Positions 24,321 to 31,759 of a stretch of 64,000 nt of DNA are shown piece after piece (position 1 is the stretch's first letter; the number at the start of each line of letters is the position of its first letter). The position numbers and the translations under genes are program-made. The stretch lies in the NCBI RefSeq assembly GCF_002140975.2, contig NZ_CP147247.1, positions 2,516,501 through 2,580,500 on the forward strand, read 5' to 3'. Origin of the DNA: Enterococcus sp. 9E7_DIV0242. Lineage in GTDB: Bacteria > Bacillota > Bacilli > Lactobacillales > Enterococcaceae. The notes below the pieces were generated by a model, which saw only the letters and a list, made by a program, of their open reading frames with translations, was not told where the DNA came from and searched no databases.

Positions 24321-24932
24321 ATGTCTCGTTATACAGGACCATCTTGGAAAATCTCTCGTCGTCTAGGTATCTCTCTATCAGGAACTGGTAAAGAACTAGC
24401 ACGTCGTCCTTACAAACCAGGTCAGCACGGACCAAACAGCCGTGGTAAATTATCTGAATACGGTTTGCAATTAACTGAAAAACAAAAATTACGTCATATG
24501 TACGGTATGAATGAACGTCAATTCGTTAACTTGTTCGTAAAAGCAAGCAAAATCAAAGAAGGTAAACACGGTGTTAACTTCATGATCTTGCTGGAACAAC
24601 GTTTAGACAACGTCGTTTACCGTTTAGGTCTTGCAACTACTCGTCGTCAAGCACGCCAATTGGTTAACCATGGTCACGTGACTGTTGATGGCAAACGCGT
24701 AGATATCCCTTCATACCACGTTGAAGTTGGTCAAGTGATTTCTATCCGTGAAAAATCTAAAAATGTTGTAACTATCAAAGAAGCAGTTGAATCAACTCTT
24801 GGTCGCCCTGCTTTCATCAGCTTCGACGCTGAAAAATTAGAAGGAAGCCTAACTCGCTTACCAGAGCGTGAAGAGCTTTATGCAGAAATCGACGAAGCAC
24901 TTATCGTTGAATACTACAACCAAAAAATGTAA
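24321..24932 (+). CDS. rpsD: 30S ribosomal protein S4
   Basis: 203 residues starting [20 protein letters not shown], behind GGAGG. The S4 RNA-binding domain (about 92-155, [31 protein letters not shown]) is clear. S4 nucleates 30S assembly on 16S rRNA and represses its own mRNA. Upstream in-frame ATG codons lack an SD and extend past the known N-terminus. Stand-alone gene, as in other Firmicutes, with promoter, long leader and terminator. Confidence 0.97.
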   Translation: MSRYTGPSWKISRRLGISLSGTGKELARRPYKPGQHGPNSRGKLSEYGLQLTEKQKLRHMYGMNERQFVNLFVKASKIKEGKHGVNFMILLEQRLDNVVYRLGLATTRRQARQLVNHGHVTVDGKRVDIPSYHVEVGQVISIREKSKNVVTIKEAVESTLGRPAFISFDAEKLEGSLTRLPEREELYAEIDEALIVEYYNQKM

Positions 24933-24941
24933 CAACGAATC

Positions 24942-24977
24942 AAAAACCTTGTCGAATTTTTTCGACAAGGTTTTTTT
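24942..24977 (+). terminator. Terminator of rpsD
   Basis: AAACCTTGTCGAA and TTCGACAAGGTTT form a perfect stem with a 4-nt loop and T-run; it also abuts the convergent DUF3021 stop. Confidence 0.92.
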
Positions 24978-25394
24978 CTACTTATTATGAATGAGCTCAT
25001 TCAGCTCTTTACTACTTCTTTTAGCCTCCAGCTTAGCATATACATAGAATGCCAGTGAATGCAGCAACACAGATAACACAAGCATCCCCGGCAACCATGG
25101 AAGAATCACCGCGAACATTTCTGTTGAAAATAGATAAACAGCTAGTAGACCAAACGCAATATTCAATCCAGAAGAAATCAGTACATTCCAGATTGGTTTC
25201 AATGTCAGATAATTCCACAATCCACTATAAACCACACCAAACATCACACCAAAGCTAGTCGAAATCCCAATCAAATGCCAAAGATAACTGATTGAAATTA
25301 GTTGATCCCTAAAAAATACTGTCAGTAAAAACGTAACCCACACAAATGTAACCGTAAATACCTGAAAAAATGATTGTTTTAATTGATTGATCAT
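24978..25394 (-). CDS. DUF3021 family membrane protein
   Basis: 138 residues, four transmembrane helices, charged C-terminal tail (KLEAKRSSKELNELIHNK). Size, topology and coupling with a LytTR regulator match the DUF3021 family, commonly encoded directly behind LytTR DNA-binding proteins in Firmicutes and probably controlling them from the membrane. Its ATG overlaps the stop of the LytTR reading frame (ATGA), and GGAGG precedes it. Since that upstream gene is frameshifted here, translational coupling may be lost. Confidence 0.8.
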   Translation of the reverse strand: MINQLKQSFFQVFTVTFVWVTFLLTVFFRDQLISISYLWHLIGISTSFGVMFGVVYSGLWNYLTLKPIWNVLISSGLNIAFGLLAVYLFSTEMFAVILPWLPGMLVLSVLLHSLAFYVYAKLEAKRSSKELNELIHNK

Positions 25395-25836
25395 GAAAAT
25401 AGCCTCCTAAATGTTTTAATATAATGTCTACTGATAAAGTATGTAGCACCGTTCTTCATCAATAATTCGATTCTTGCATTCGTTGTAGCTGAAAATCGTT
25501 CAATCTCTTTGTGATTAATCACCACTTGGTTATTTACTCTTATAACCCATAAGGCGCAAACTCCTGCTCTACATATTTCAATCGCTTAGTGTAAAGGAAC
25601 ATTTCTCCGCTTGCCATAGTTAAATTGCATGATCGATCTTCTGACTCAATACTGATAACGGCGCTGATAGGAATCTGGCAGTTGCGATTATTTTTACCAT
25701 CAATAACAGTTAACACCTTCTCTGTTTGCTCTATTGCCTGTCGGAGCTGCTGCCACTCTTTCTCCTTATCAGGATGCGTGACGACCATAACATCCTCCAA
25801 TGCGAGCTGCTCCTTTGCTTTAAATATGACGTTCAT
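25391..25836 (-). pseudogene. LytTR-family transcriptional regulator interrupted by a 1-nt deletion
   Basis: The frame starts at ATG 25834-25836 (SD GGAGGG) and encodes MNVIFKAKEQLALED... to KRLKYVEQEFAPYGL, then stops at TAA 25540-25542. The LytTR domain resumes at once in another frame: RVNNQVVINHKEIERF, then NGATYFISRHYIKTF, ending in TGA 25391-25393 that overlaps the DUF3021 start. Adding one T (GGGTTTATAAGA in place of GGGTTATAAGA) restores FIRVN, exactly the expected LytTR sequence. About 148 codons when repaired. LytTR proteins of this small type regulate their own operon with DUF3021. Real mutation or a sequencing error cannot be told apart here. Confidence 0.85.
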
Positions 25837-26193
25837 TCTTTTCCCTCCTACAAACACTATACTAAAGTAACACAATTCTGAATTCGAGCTTTTTGCGGCT
25901 TGTTGCACTTTTTCTTCACTTTGTTTCATTGATCAAGAAATATCCCTGTAAAAATGCGTGTAGGACAATAATGTGTGCCCTATCCAGTCGCTTAAAACCA
26001 AATAAATAGTATTTTCCAAATTACAAGGCAATGCCTTTCGCTCTAAGCACATCTTTCGATTTTACTAAAAAATAAACAGAGATCACCCCAAAAAATAAAT
26101 TGGCATTTAGATATGTATAAATTACTATAAATAACGTAACAACCAACAACTTTTTTATTTTTCATTTACTCTTAATTGAGTAATACTCCTTTT

Positions 26194-26223
26194 AGCTGCC
26201 TATTTCCAAGGGCAGCTTTTTTC
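26194..26223 (+). terminator. Orphan terminator
   Basis: AGCTGCC and GGCAGCT around a 9-nt loop followed by TTTTTT. No coding gene ends upstream on this strand for more than 1 kb. Confidence 0.75.
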
Positions 26224-26334
26224 TTCAAACTGTATATTTCAAGACATTCATACTGTATATAGCGTGAAAAACCACCCCATGCATCGTTATTCTCAATAAA
26301 ATACACAAACAATAAAAACAACATTCCTTTTTAA

Positions 26335-26353
26335 AATAACGATTGTCATTAAA
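26335..26353 (-). promoter_or_regulatory. Fur-family metalloregulator-like box
   Basis: The minus-strand 19-mer beginning TTTAATGACAATCG agrees with the classical Fur box at 14 of 19 positions by hand alignment. It lies about 180 bp before the SH3-domain gene. Confidence 0.45.
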
Positions 26354-26439
26354 TTATATATACTAGAGCTACAGTCTGCTTTCCAGACGAACGCCATTTT
26401 CTACTAAGTACAAAAAATAGAAAACCGTTCGATTTCTTC

Positions 26440-26468
26440 TTTACAAAAGGAACATATGTTCTTATAAT
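26440..26468 (+). promoter_or_regulatory. Promoter with a palindrome in its spacer
   Basis: TTTACA (26440-26445), 17 nt, TATAAT (26463-26468). The spacer contains the perfect 12-bp palindrome GAACATATGTTC (26450-26461), a likely repressor site. Confidence 0.72.
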
Positions 26469-26470
26469 GG

Positions 26471-26487
26471 TAATTGACTCTCATTAG
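26471..26487. promoter_or_regulatory. Second, weaker Fur-like box
   Basis: TAATTGACTCTCATTAG; its reverse complement shares TAATGA-N-A-N-TC with the upstream box. It lies just past the -10, where binding would repress. Confidence 0.3.
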
Positions 26488-26516
26488 ATCATAATAAATA
26501 AACAGGAGGGAAAGAA

Positions 26517-26843
26517 ATGAAATTAGTTGTTACTGAACGCCATTTAGGAGAAGGGATTTTCCCTGTATTTTCAGCTGGATCAAAGGTTACCGAACTCAAC
26601 CCCTGTAAAAAATATAAGAATTGGACCGCTGGAACCATCGACGGCTATCCAACCTATCTCCCATTAGATTACCTTAACAAGGACATACTGACTCGTGACT
26701 ACAACCCTACTGAGCTTGTAGCATCTGAAAACAGCATCGTCGAATTACTTGAAGTCGTCTACGAATGGGCTTTAGTAAAAAATCAGGATGGATCGATTGG
26801 TTGGCTGCCTTTTGAAATCCTAAAGTCGTTGGATTTTACTTGA
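26517..26843 (+). CDS. SH3-like domain protein of unknown role
   Basis: 108 residues, ATG behind GGAGGG. Two SH3-like halves are suggested: one near residues 15-55 (FPVFSAGSKVTEL...YPTYLPLDYL) and one near 65-105 (NSIVELLEVVYEWALVKNQDGSIGWLPFEIL), the latter with the DGxxGWLP pattern of bacterial SH3 folds. No signal peptide, so it should be cytosolic, unlike most wall-binding SH3b proteins. It is paired with a YciI-like gene and placed behind a promoter with a palindrome and metalloregulator-like boxes. Function unknown; iron or metal control is inference from the boxes only. Confidence 0.7.
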   Translation: MKLVVTERHLGEGIFPVFSAGSKVTELNPCKKYKNWTAGTIDGYPTYLPLDYLNKDILTRDYNPTELVASENSIVELLEVVYEWALVKNQDGSIGWLPFEILKSLDFT

Positions 26844-26869
26844 ATCAAAATGGTAGGAGACACGAACCT

Positions 26870-27184
26870 ATGAAAAAATATATTGGTTCTCTAAAGGAGA
26901 AAACACCCAACCTTTTGACAGAGGAGCTGTTAACTGCTCACGTCAGTCATCTTCAGTATTTAGAGCAGACTGGCGTACTGTTATTGTGTGGCCCTTTGAA
27001 GGATAGCGACCAAGCGTTTCAATTATTGCAGGCCGAGTCTCTTTTAGAAGCTCAGCTACTCTTTTTCAGCGATCCCTTCATCCAAAACGGTTACTATAGA
27101 AACTGTACAATTCATGAGCTGATCGAAGCCAATCCAAGCAATCATTTTCTACTTTCGGATTCAACAGTGACTAATCATCTTTGA
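26870..27184 (+). CDS. YciI-like (YCII-related) domain protein
   Basis: 104 residues starting MKKYIGSLKEKTP, with GGAG about 10 nt before. The ferredoxin-like YCII pattern is visible: HVSHLQYLEQTGVLLLCGPLKDSDQA (about 30-55), then DPFIQNGYYRNCTIHELIEA (about 73-92). The conserved His is in LTAHVSHLQYLE. YciI proteins are small, mostly uncharacterised, with suspected enzyme or oxidant-related roles. It lies 26 bp behind the SH3-like gene, presumably one operon. Confidence 0.78.
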   Translation: MKKYIGSLKEKTPNLLTEELLTAHVSHLQYLEQTGVLLLCGPLKDSDQAFQLLQAESLLEAQLLFFSDPFIQNGYYRNCTIHELIEANPSNHFLLSDSTVTNHL

Positions 27185-27206
27185 CATTTTCAGAAAAAAT
27201 AAGAGA

Positions 27207-27246
27207 AGAGACACGGAAATTTATTAACTAATTTCCGTGTCTCTCA
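27207..27246. terminator. Shared terminator
   Basis: GAGACACGGAAATT and AATTTCCGTGTCTC form a perfect 14-bp stem with an 8-nt loop. On the minus strand a T-rich stretch with TTTTTT follows. Between convergent genes. Confidence 0.82.
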
Positions 27247-27262
27247 TCTTATTTTCTAAGTG

Positions 27263-27937
27263 TCACCCTTCTTTTAGCTGTAACACGCCATCCTTCATCA
27301 CAAAGACTTGATCGCATTGCTTAATCAATCGTTCATCATGCGTGACCATGATTGTTGCTTTGTTTTTTTCCTTTGTTTCTTTCGCTAAGATATCAACTAC
27401 CTCAAACGCCTTCTCAGAATCTAAACTCGCTGTCGGCTCATCTGCTAAGATAATCGAAGGATCATTATACAAGGCTCTGGCAATCGCCACCCGTTGCCGT
27501 TCACCACCTGATACTTCATCCGGATATTTATTCTTCAGCTTATCTACACCTAATTGCTCCAACAACTCCTGAATCCCAGAAGATGTCCCTCTAGCCTTTT
27601 TTACCTTGTCCACCAGACGCAGCTGTTTTTCAATCGTCAGAAACGGTACCAAGTTAGAGGCTTGTAAAATGAACCCAATTTCAGAAAAGCGAAGCATAGA
27701 ACGTTTCTTTTCACTCACTTTACTAAAGGGTTGCTCGTTGATTCGAACCTCCCCTTTTGTCGGCGTCTGCAAACCTCCGGCAATTGTCAAAAACGTACTC
27801 TTCCCTGAACCACTAGGCCCGATTACTGCCGCAAACTTTCCTTTCTCCAGAGAAAATTCGGTTGTCTTCAAAGCAGCGATCATCGCGTCTCCATCTAAAA
27901 AGCTTTTTTCAACTTGTTTAAACTCTATTGCTTTCAT
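27263..27937 (-). CDS. ABC transporter ATP-binding protein (MacB/HrtA-like)
   Basis: 224 residues. Walker A GPSGSGKST (39-47), Q-loop ILQASNLVPF, signature VSGGERQR (about 142-149), Walker B IILADEPT (about 160-167) and switch His in VTHDE. This is the LolD/MacB class of ATPase that pairs with FtsX-type permeases. The sequence recalls HrtA, the ATPase of the heme-efflux pump HrtBA of lactic acid bacteria, but that specificity is recall only. The permease gene is 17 bp upstream and carries a frameshift. ATG at 27935-27937. Confidence 0.88.
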   Translation of the reverse strand: MKAIEFKQVEKSFLDGDAMIAALKTTEFSLEKGKFAAVIGPSGSGKSTFLTIAGGLQTPTKGEVRINEQPFSKVSEKKRSMLRFSEIGFILQASNLVPFLTIEKQLRLVDKVKKARGTSSGIQELLEQLGVDKLKNKYPDEVSGGERQRVAIARALYNDPSIILADEPTASLDSEKAFEVVDILAKETKEKNKATIMVTHDERLIKQCDQVFVMKDGVLQLKEG

Positions 27938-27954
27938 CCAATGCTCACCATCCT

Positions 27955-29036
27955 TTATCCAATCGCTTTGAGAGGATCGACCTTCACGATCGTCCGTACT
28001 GAAAACAATGCCCCCAGCACCGCAACTATCAACATCGCGCCACTAATCCCTGCAAAAAACAGCCAGTTTACTTGGAACGGAACAGCTGCCGGCAGAACGG
28101 CCGATGTCCCTACAGTTCCAATGAACCCTAAACCAATCCCAATAACTGCCAACAGGAAGGTCTGCATAATCACAGAAGTTGAAATATAGCCGCTTGATAT
28201 CCCTTGCGCCTTCATCACACCGAAAATACTGATTTTCTGTAGTGTCAGCACATAAATAAAAATACCGATGACGATTGCAGCAATGACAATCAGAAAGCCA
28301 ATCATAAAACCAAAGGTCAGAACCTGCGCATTATACCCAGGGAGTTCACTGATAAACTCCTGAATGCTGTACACGGATAAGTCATCACTAGTGGTTTTTA
28401 CTTGCTTAATTTCATTCTCTTTCCCTCTCACGATAATTCCGTTGATTCGCGCCTGATCTATCGGTACACGCTTTTCAAATCGAAGCAGCTGGAAATCTTC
28501 GACCGATACATAAAGAACCGGTGCCACCGTATAGCGTGCGTTTTCCGTGAAACCTACGATTTTCAACGTCACATCACTACCCGATAAAGTCACAGTATCG
28601 TTCAGCTTTACACCGTCTTCCTCTTTTAGCGTAATATCTGCTACCGTTTCATTTTCATTTTCGAACATTCGACCTTCAATAATCGAAGGTGCTAAAAATT
28701 CATCTTTGTTTATTCCAAAAAAGCTAATATCCACCTTAGCCTTCGCTCCATCTGTCTTGATGATTCCTGCCGTTTGAGCAAACGCGGCCTTTTCTTCTGC
28801 CTTCACTTCATCCAATGACTTAATAGGCAGCATAGACATATTCAGATTTACATTCGATTCCTCTGACAAGACGATCCCATCCGCCTGCCATTTATCGATC
28901 GCCATCCGATAATCTTGAGATAACCCATACGCTAGACCCGTTAGAAAAAAACGAGATACGCGATCAAAAACATGACGCCCACAATCAAACTGTATCTTAA
29001 TTTGGCATGTATAATTTCATTCCATGCTAAAAACAT
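27955..29036 (-). pseudogene. FtsX-type ABC permease (HrtB/DevC-like), frameshifted near its N-terminus
   Basis: A good start (ATG 29034-29036, SD GAGGAGGG) opens MFLAWNEIIHAKLRYSL, runs through the first helix and stops after 31 codons at VFF-stop. The rest continues in another frame as LTGLAYGLSQDYRMAIDKW and on to the natural end at 27955. The break lies in a run of seven T (about 28952-28958); eight T would restore one frame of about 360 residues. The body has the extracytoplasmic MacB-like domain and three C-terminal helices. Internal initiation at 28905 would give a protein lacking the first helix. Possible causes: true mutation, phase variation, slippage or sequencing error. Confidence 0.85.
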
Positions 29037-29131
29037 GCAATACCCTCCTCAATCTTCATCAAAACGAGTATAGCAAATGAAGGATTTTCTTACAAAATAA
29101 CTGCCTCCTTCAAAATTTTTCAAATTTCTTC

Positions 29132-29160
29132 TTTACTTTTTTTCCGTTATCCTTTATATT
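29132..29160 (+). promoter_or_regulatory. Promoter of bioY
   Basis: TTTACT (29132-29137), 17 nt, TATATT (29155-29160), directly followed by the BirA-like operator. Confidence 0.7.
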
Positions 29161-29161
29161 T

Positions 29162-29194
29162 TTCGTTAACCAGTTTTAAAAATAAGTTTACGAA
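29162..29194. promoter_or_regulatory. BirA-like operator in front of bioY
   Basis: TTCGTTAAC (29162-29170) and GTTTACGAA (29186-29194) are inverted half-sites, 8 of 9 bases complementary, separated by 15 bp. Size, spacing and GTTAAC/GTTTAC cores fit BirA sites, and the site covers the expected +1. Confidence 0.7.
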
Positions 29195-29205
29195 GAGGTG
29201 CACAA

Positions 29206-29763
29206 ATGAACCATTCTCTACGATCAATGATTCTAGCTGCTGAATTTGCAGCCATTATCGCTGTTCTTTCGCAGTTAACGATTCCACTGGGGATCATTCC
29301 CTTAACCGGCCAGACATTAGCTGTTGGCCTTGCAGCAACCATTCTCGGTCGCAAAACCGGAACCAATGCAATTTTAATTTACTTACTTCTCGGTTTGATC
29401 GGGCTTCCCGTATTCGCTGGAATGAGCAGTGGATTTTCTGTCCTCTTTGGACCAACAGGTGGTTATTTGATTGGTTTCATTGTCAACGGATTAGTTACTG
29501 GCGGCATTTTGGAGCGTGCCGGTTTTACCTATAAATGGGCATTGTTCGCTAATCTAATCGGTGCTGTGCTTACTCTGTTGTTTGGTACGATCTGGCTAAA
29601 GCTATCCGGTAGCATGTCTTGGCCTGGTGCTTTTCAAGGTGGCTTCCTGCCTTTTCTTGCTCCCGGAGCAATCAAAGCTATAGCTGCAGCCTATCTAGGT
29701 ATTTTATTGAGACAACGACTTCCATTTTTTTCAGAAAATTCTAAAAGTTCCGTTCAAAAATAA
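29206..29763 (+). CDS. bioY: Biotin transporter substrate-binding subunit BioY
   Basis: 185 residues, six hydrophobic segments. TIPLGIIPLTGQTLAVGLAA (about 24-43) and FGPTGGYLIGFI (about 83-94) are BioY signatures; the membrane S-component binds biotin with high affinity and works with the shared ECF energising module (EcfAAT), not encoded in this window. ATG behind GAGGTG. The promoter carries a BirA-like operator and birA is in the same window, so biotin-dependent repression is expected. Confidence 0.93.
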   Translation: MNHSLRSMILAAEFAAIIAVLSQLTIPLGIIPLTGQTLAVGLAATILGRKTGTNAILIYLLLGLIGLPVFAGMSSGFSVLFGPTGGYLIGFIVNGLVTGGILERAGFTYKWALFANLIGAVLTLLFGTIWLKLSGSMSWPGAFQGGFLPFLAPGAIKAIAAAYLGILLRQRLPFFSENSKSSVQK

Positions 29764-29861
29764 AGAAAAACAAGGTATACTTATCTATGAATGGGATAAA
29801 ATGAATAGGGAGAAACACACCTATAATGGTTCCTATGAACAAAGAAATCGGAGGGGTAACG

Positions 29862-30404
29862 GTGAATAAAAATAAAAAGTTTATCCGTACTGTAGCAGAA
29901 TTCGCACTCTTAATTGGTTTTGTTTTTCTTTTGAGACTCTTTGTTTTCAATCCTGTTGAAGTTTCCGGTACTTCAATGGAGCCAAATTATCACAATGCAG
30001 ATCGCTTATGGCAAACGTCGATTGTTTCTCCTCGTCGTTTTGATGTCATCACATTCAAGAGTCCCAGAAATGGAAAATCCCTGGTTAAACGTGTGATTGG
30101 TCTATCTGGAGATACTATTCGCTACGAAAACGACCAACTCTATATTAATGATAAACCTTATGACGAGCCTTACTTAGACGAGTTTAAAGAGTCCAAGGAA
30201 ACAGATGTACTAACTGATGATTTTACTATTGAAACAATAGTAGACAGCACTACAAAGACCGTTCCCGAAGGAAGCTACTTTGTTATGGGCGATAACCGAC
30301 AAGAGACTGACGACAGCCGTTATTTCGGCTTTGTTCCTGAAGATGCTATCACTGGAGTAGTTTTCTTCCGATTTTTCCCACTCGAAAAAATCGGTGCTCC
30401 GTGA
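29862..30404 (+). CDS. lepB: Type I signal peptidase
   Basis: 180 residues from GTG (SD GGAGGGG). One N-terminal transmembrane anchor (about 8-29), then the catalytic domain outside the membrane: Ser38 in SGTSMEPN, Lys76 in SLVKRVIG, and the family box GDNRQETDDSRYFG near residue 150. It removes signal peptides from exported proteins. I chose the GTG because of the SD; an ATG 36 nt upstream has none. It lies 100 bp after bioY with no strong terminator between them, but probably has its own promoter. Confidence 0.93.
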   Translation: MNKNKKFIRTVAEFALLIGFVFLLRLFVFNPVEVSGTSMEPNYHNADRLWQTSIVSPRRFDVITFKSPRNGKSLVKRVIGLSGDTIRYENDQLYINDKPYDEPYLDEFKESKETDVLTDDFTIETIVDSTTKTVPEGSYFVMGDNRQETDDSRYFGFVPEDAITGVVFFRFFPLEKIGAP

Positions 30405-30416
30405 TAAATAAAAATA

Positions 30417-30455
30417 CAGCACACGTAGTATGAAACATACGGTTGCTGCTTTTTG
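30417..30455 (+). terminator. Possible terminator of lepB
   Basis: CAGCA...TGCTG with inner TATG/CATA pairing followed by CTTTTTG. The stem is interrupted. Confidence 0.5.
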
Positions 30456-30716
30456 TTTATCCATTTTCAATAGTAGCACAAATAACCCTCTTTCAAGATT
30501 ATACCGAAAAGACAGGTACAGAGTTGCTTTTTCCTCAATTAACCCCCTATACTGAGAGAATAGGGTGGCGGTTTTCTATCATTATTTCCTATATGCAAAT
30601 AAACGGCGGACCAGTTTTGTATGCTTTCATGCCTATTCATTCGCGGCTATGCGAAATGTGCATTCAAAAAGACCTCTTTATCAGAGTTACTCATATTTGG
30701 TCCAGCCTTTTGCAGA
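30456..30716. other. Spacer between lepB and the winged-helix regulator
   Basis: No gene supported; open frames here lack an SD and look like random translation. A weak stem with a T-run near 30671-30690 could end the minus-strand regulator transcript. Confidence 0.4.
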
Positions 30717-31415
30717 TTATACATTCAATACATACCCTCTTGAACGTACTGTTTTGATATATTCTGGTTTCAATGGATCTTTTTCAATTTTTCTTCGTAA
30801 ATGGAAAATTAAATTCGCTACACGAAACTTCAGATTTTCAGATTCTTCTTTATTGTTCCATACTTGTCGATAAATCGCTTGATACGGAATCGCTTCCGAT
30901 TTTTTCCGATACAATAGTTCAATTGTCTTGAACTCAAGCTTTGTCAGTCCAACTTCTCTGTTCCCATCGACCATCACACTCAAGTTGCTCGGAATTAATT
31001 TGAAATCTTTTGGTCCTTCAACAGACTCACTTAGCGAATGTGACATATTTTGCACTGCACCATGCCGCAATGAATTTTTTAGCATCAATTGGTACTCTTC
31101 CGGATCAACCTTAGAGTTAATAATTCCATCTGCTCCTAGTTGTAAAAGAATAATCCGTGTCGTTTTAGGCAGTTCATCTGAAAAAATCCAGATTATTGCA
31201 CTCGTCTGCTTTCTTATTTTTATCAGCAGTTCGCAAACTTTGCCAACTTCTCCTTCTGAATCACTTTGAATAATCAGTGCATCCATCTCTCCGATTTCTT
31301 CAATATCTTCTTTCAGCGACATTTCCAACAAATTAAATGTGTCATCGCCTTTCAGAGCTTCTACATGTTTATTGTCTGGAAGCCCATTATTTGAAACAAA
31401 TCCGATTTGATACAT
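30717..31415 (-). CDS. Orphan OmpR-type winged-helix regulator with a degenerate receiver
   Basis: 232 residues. The C-terminal part (about 135-230) is a Trans_reg_C winged helix (LTKLEFKTIELLYRK, RVANLIFHLRRKIE, IKTVRSRGYVL). The N-terminal part (about 1-115) has the length and strand pattern of a receiver but lacks the phosphoacceptor layout: the expected beta-3 aspartate region reads MDALIIQSDSEG and the acidic pocket near the start is GFVSNNGLP. No histidine kinase is adjacent. It is probably a phosphorylation-independent response regulator. ATG at 31413-31415 with GAGGAG. Targets unknown. Confidence 0.82.
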   Translation of the reverse strand: MYQIGFVSNNGLPDNKHVEALKGDDTFNLLEMSLKEDIEEIGEMDALIIQSDSEGEVGKVCELLIKIRKQTSAIIWIFSDELPKTTRIILLQLGADGIINSKVDPEEYQLMLKNSLRHGAVQNMSHSLSESVEGPKDFKLIPSNLSVMVDGNREVGLTKLEFKTIELLYRKKSEAIPYQAIYRQVWNNKEESENLKFRVANLIFHLRRKIEKDPLKPEYIKTVRSRGYVLNV

Positions 31416-31644
31416 AACTTCTCCTCCTCATATGAAAACAGTATTATTTTAAACCTTTTTCAAAGCATTATTCCCTATTTACTGCTATAATTACAGCAAA
31501 AGCTCGTTTTTTTAATCAGTAAAAAGCAGATTACAATCTTTCTCAACCATAAAAAAAATGCTTGTTTTAAGCGAATTTTCCTAGTTGCTTTTTTCATAAA
31601 ATAATTAGTTCTAAGAAAAAAAGAGGAAAAAGTAGATAAATTAA

Positions 31645-31705
31645 TGAAGTATTTTTAATTGACGGTTTAATTGACGGCTTTTTCAAATTTTGAAGTATTT
31701 TTAAT
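31645..31705. repeat. 15-bp exact direct repeat TGAAGTATTTTTAAT
   Basis: Copies at 31645-31659 and 31691-31705, 46 bp apart, enclosing the two TTGACGG sites. Possible core or accessory sites for the recombinase. Confidence 0.6.
31659..31677 (+). repeat. Paired TTGACGG arm-type sites, 3' side of the recombinase gene
   Basis: TTGACGG at 31659-31665 and 31671-31677, 12 bp apart. The same spacing and orientation recurs on the other side of the gene. Confidence 0.6.
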
Positions 31706-31720
31706 AAGGTGAAAAATAAC

Positions 31721-31759
31721 AAAAAAGCTTCATGAAAAAATCATGAAACTTCTTTTTTT
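31721..31759. terminator. Bidirectional terminator at the end of the recombinase gene
   Basis: AAGCTTCATGA and TCATGAAACTT pair (one mismatch) with T-runs on both strands. It overlaps the recombinase stop. Confidence 0.75.

Larger units (their letters stand above)
25837..26516. other. Intergenic region upstream of the SH3/YciI pair
   Basis: No gene seen. It contains an orphan plus-strand terminator (26194-26223), a duplicated ACTGTATAT (about 26229 and 26250), a Fur-like box (26335-26353), and the promoter at 26440-26468. The orphan terminator hints at a small RNA or short transcript from upstream, but I find no promoter for it. Confidence 0.5.
31416..31720. other. AT-rich spacer with integrase-associated direct repeats
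   Basis: No gene. The right part carries two copies of TGAAGTATTTTTAAT and two TTGACGG sites, listed separately; these probably belong to the recombinase element. Confidence 0.5.
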
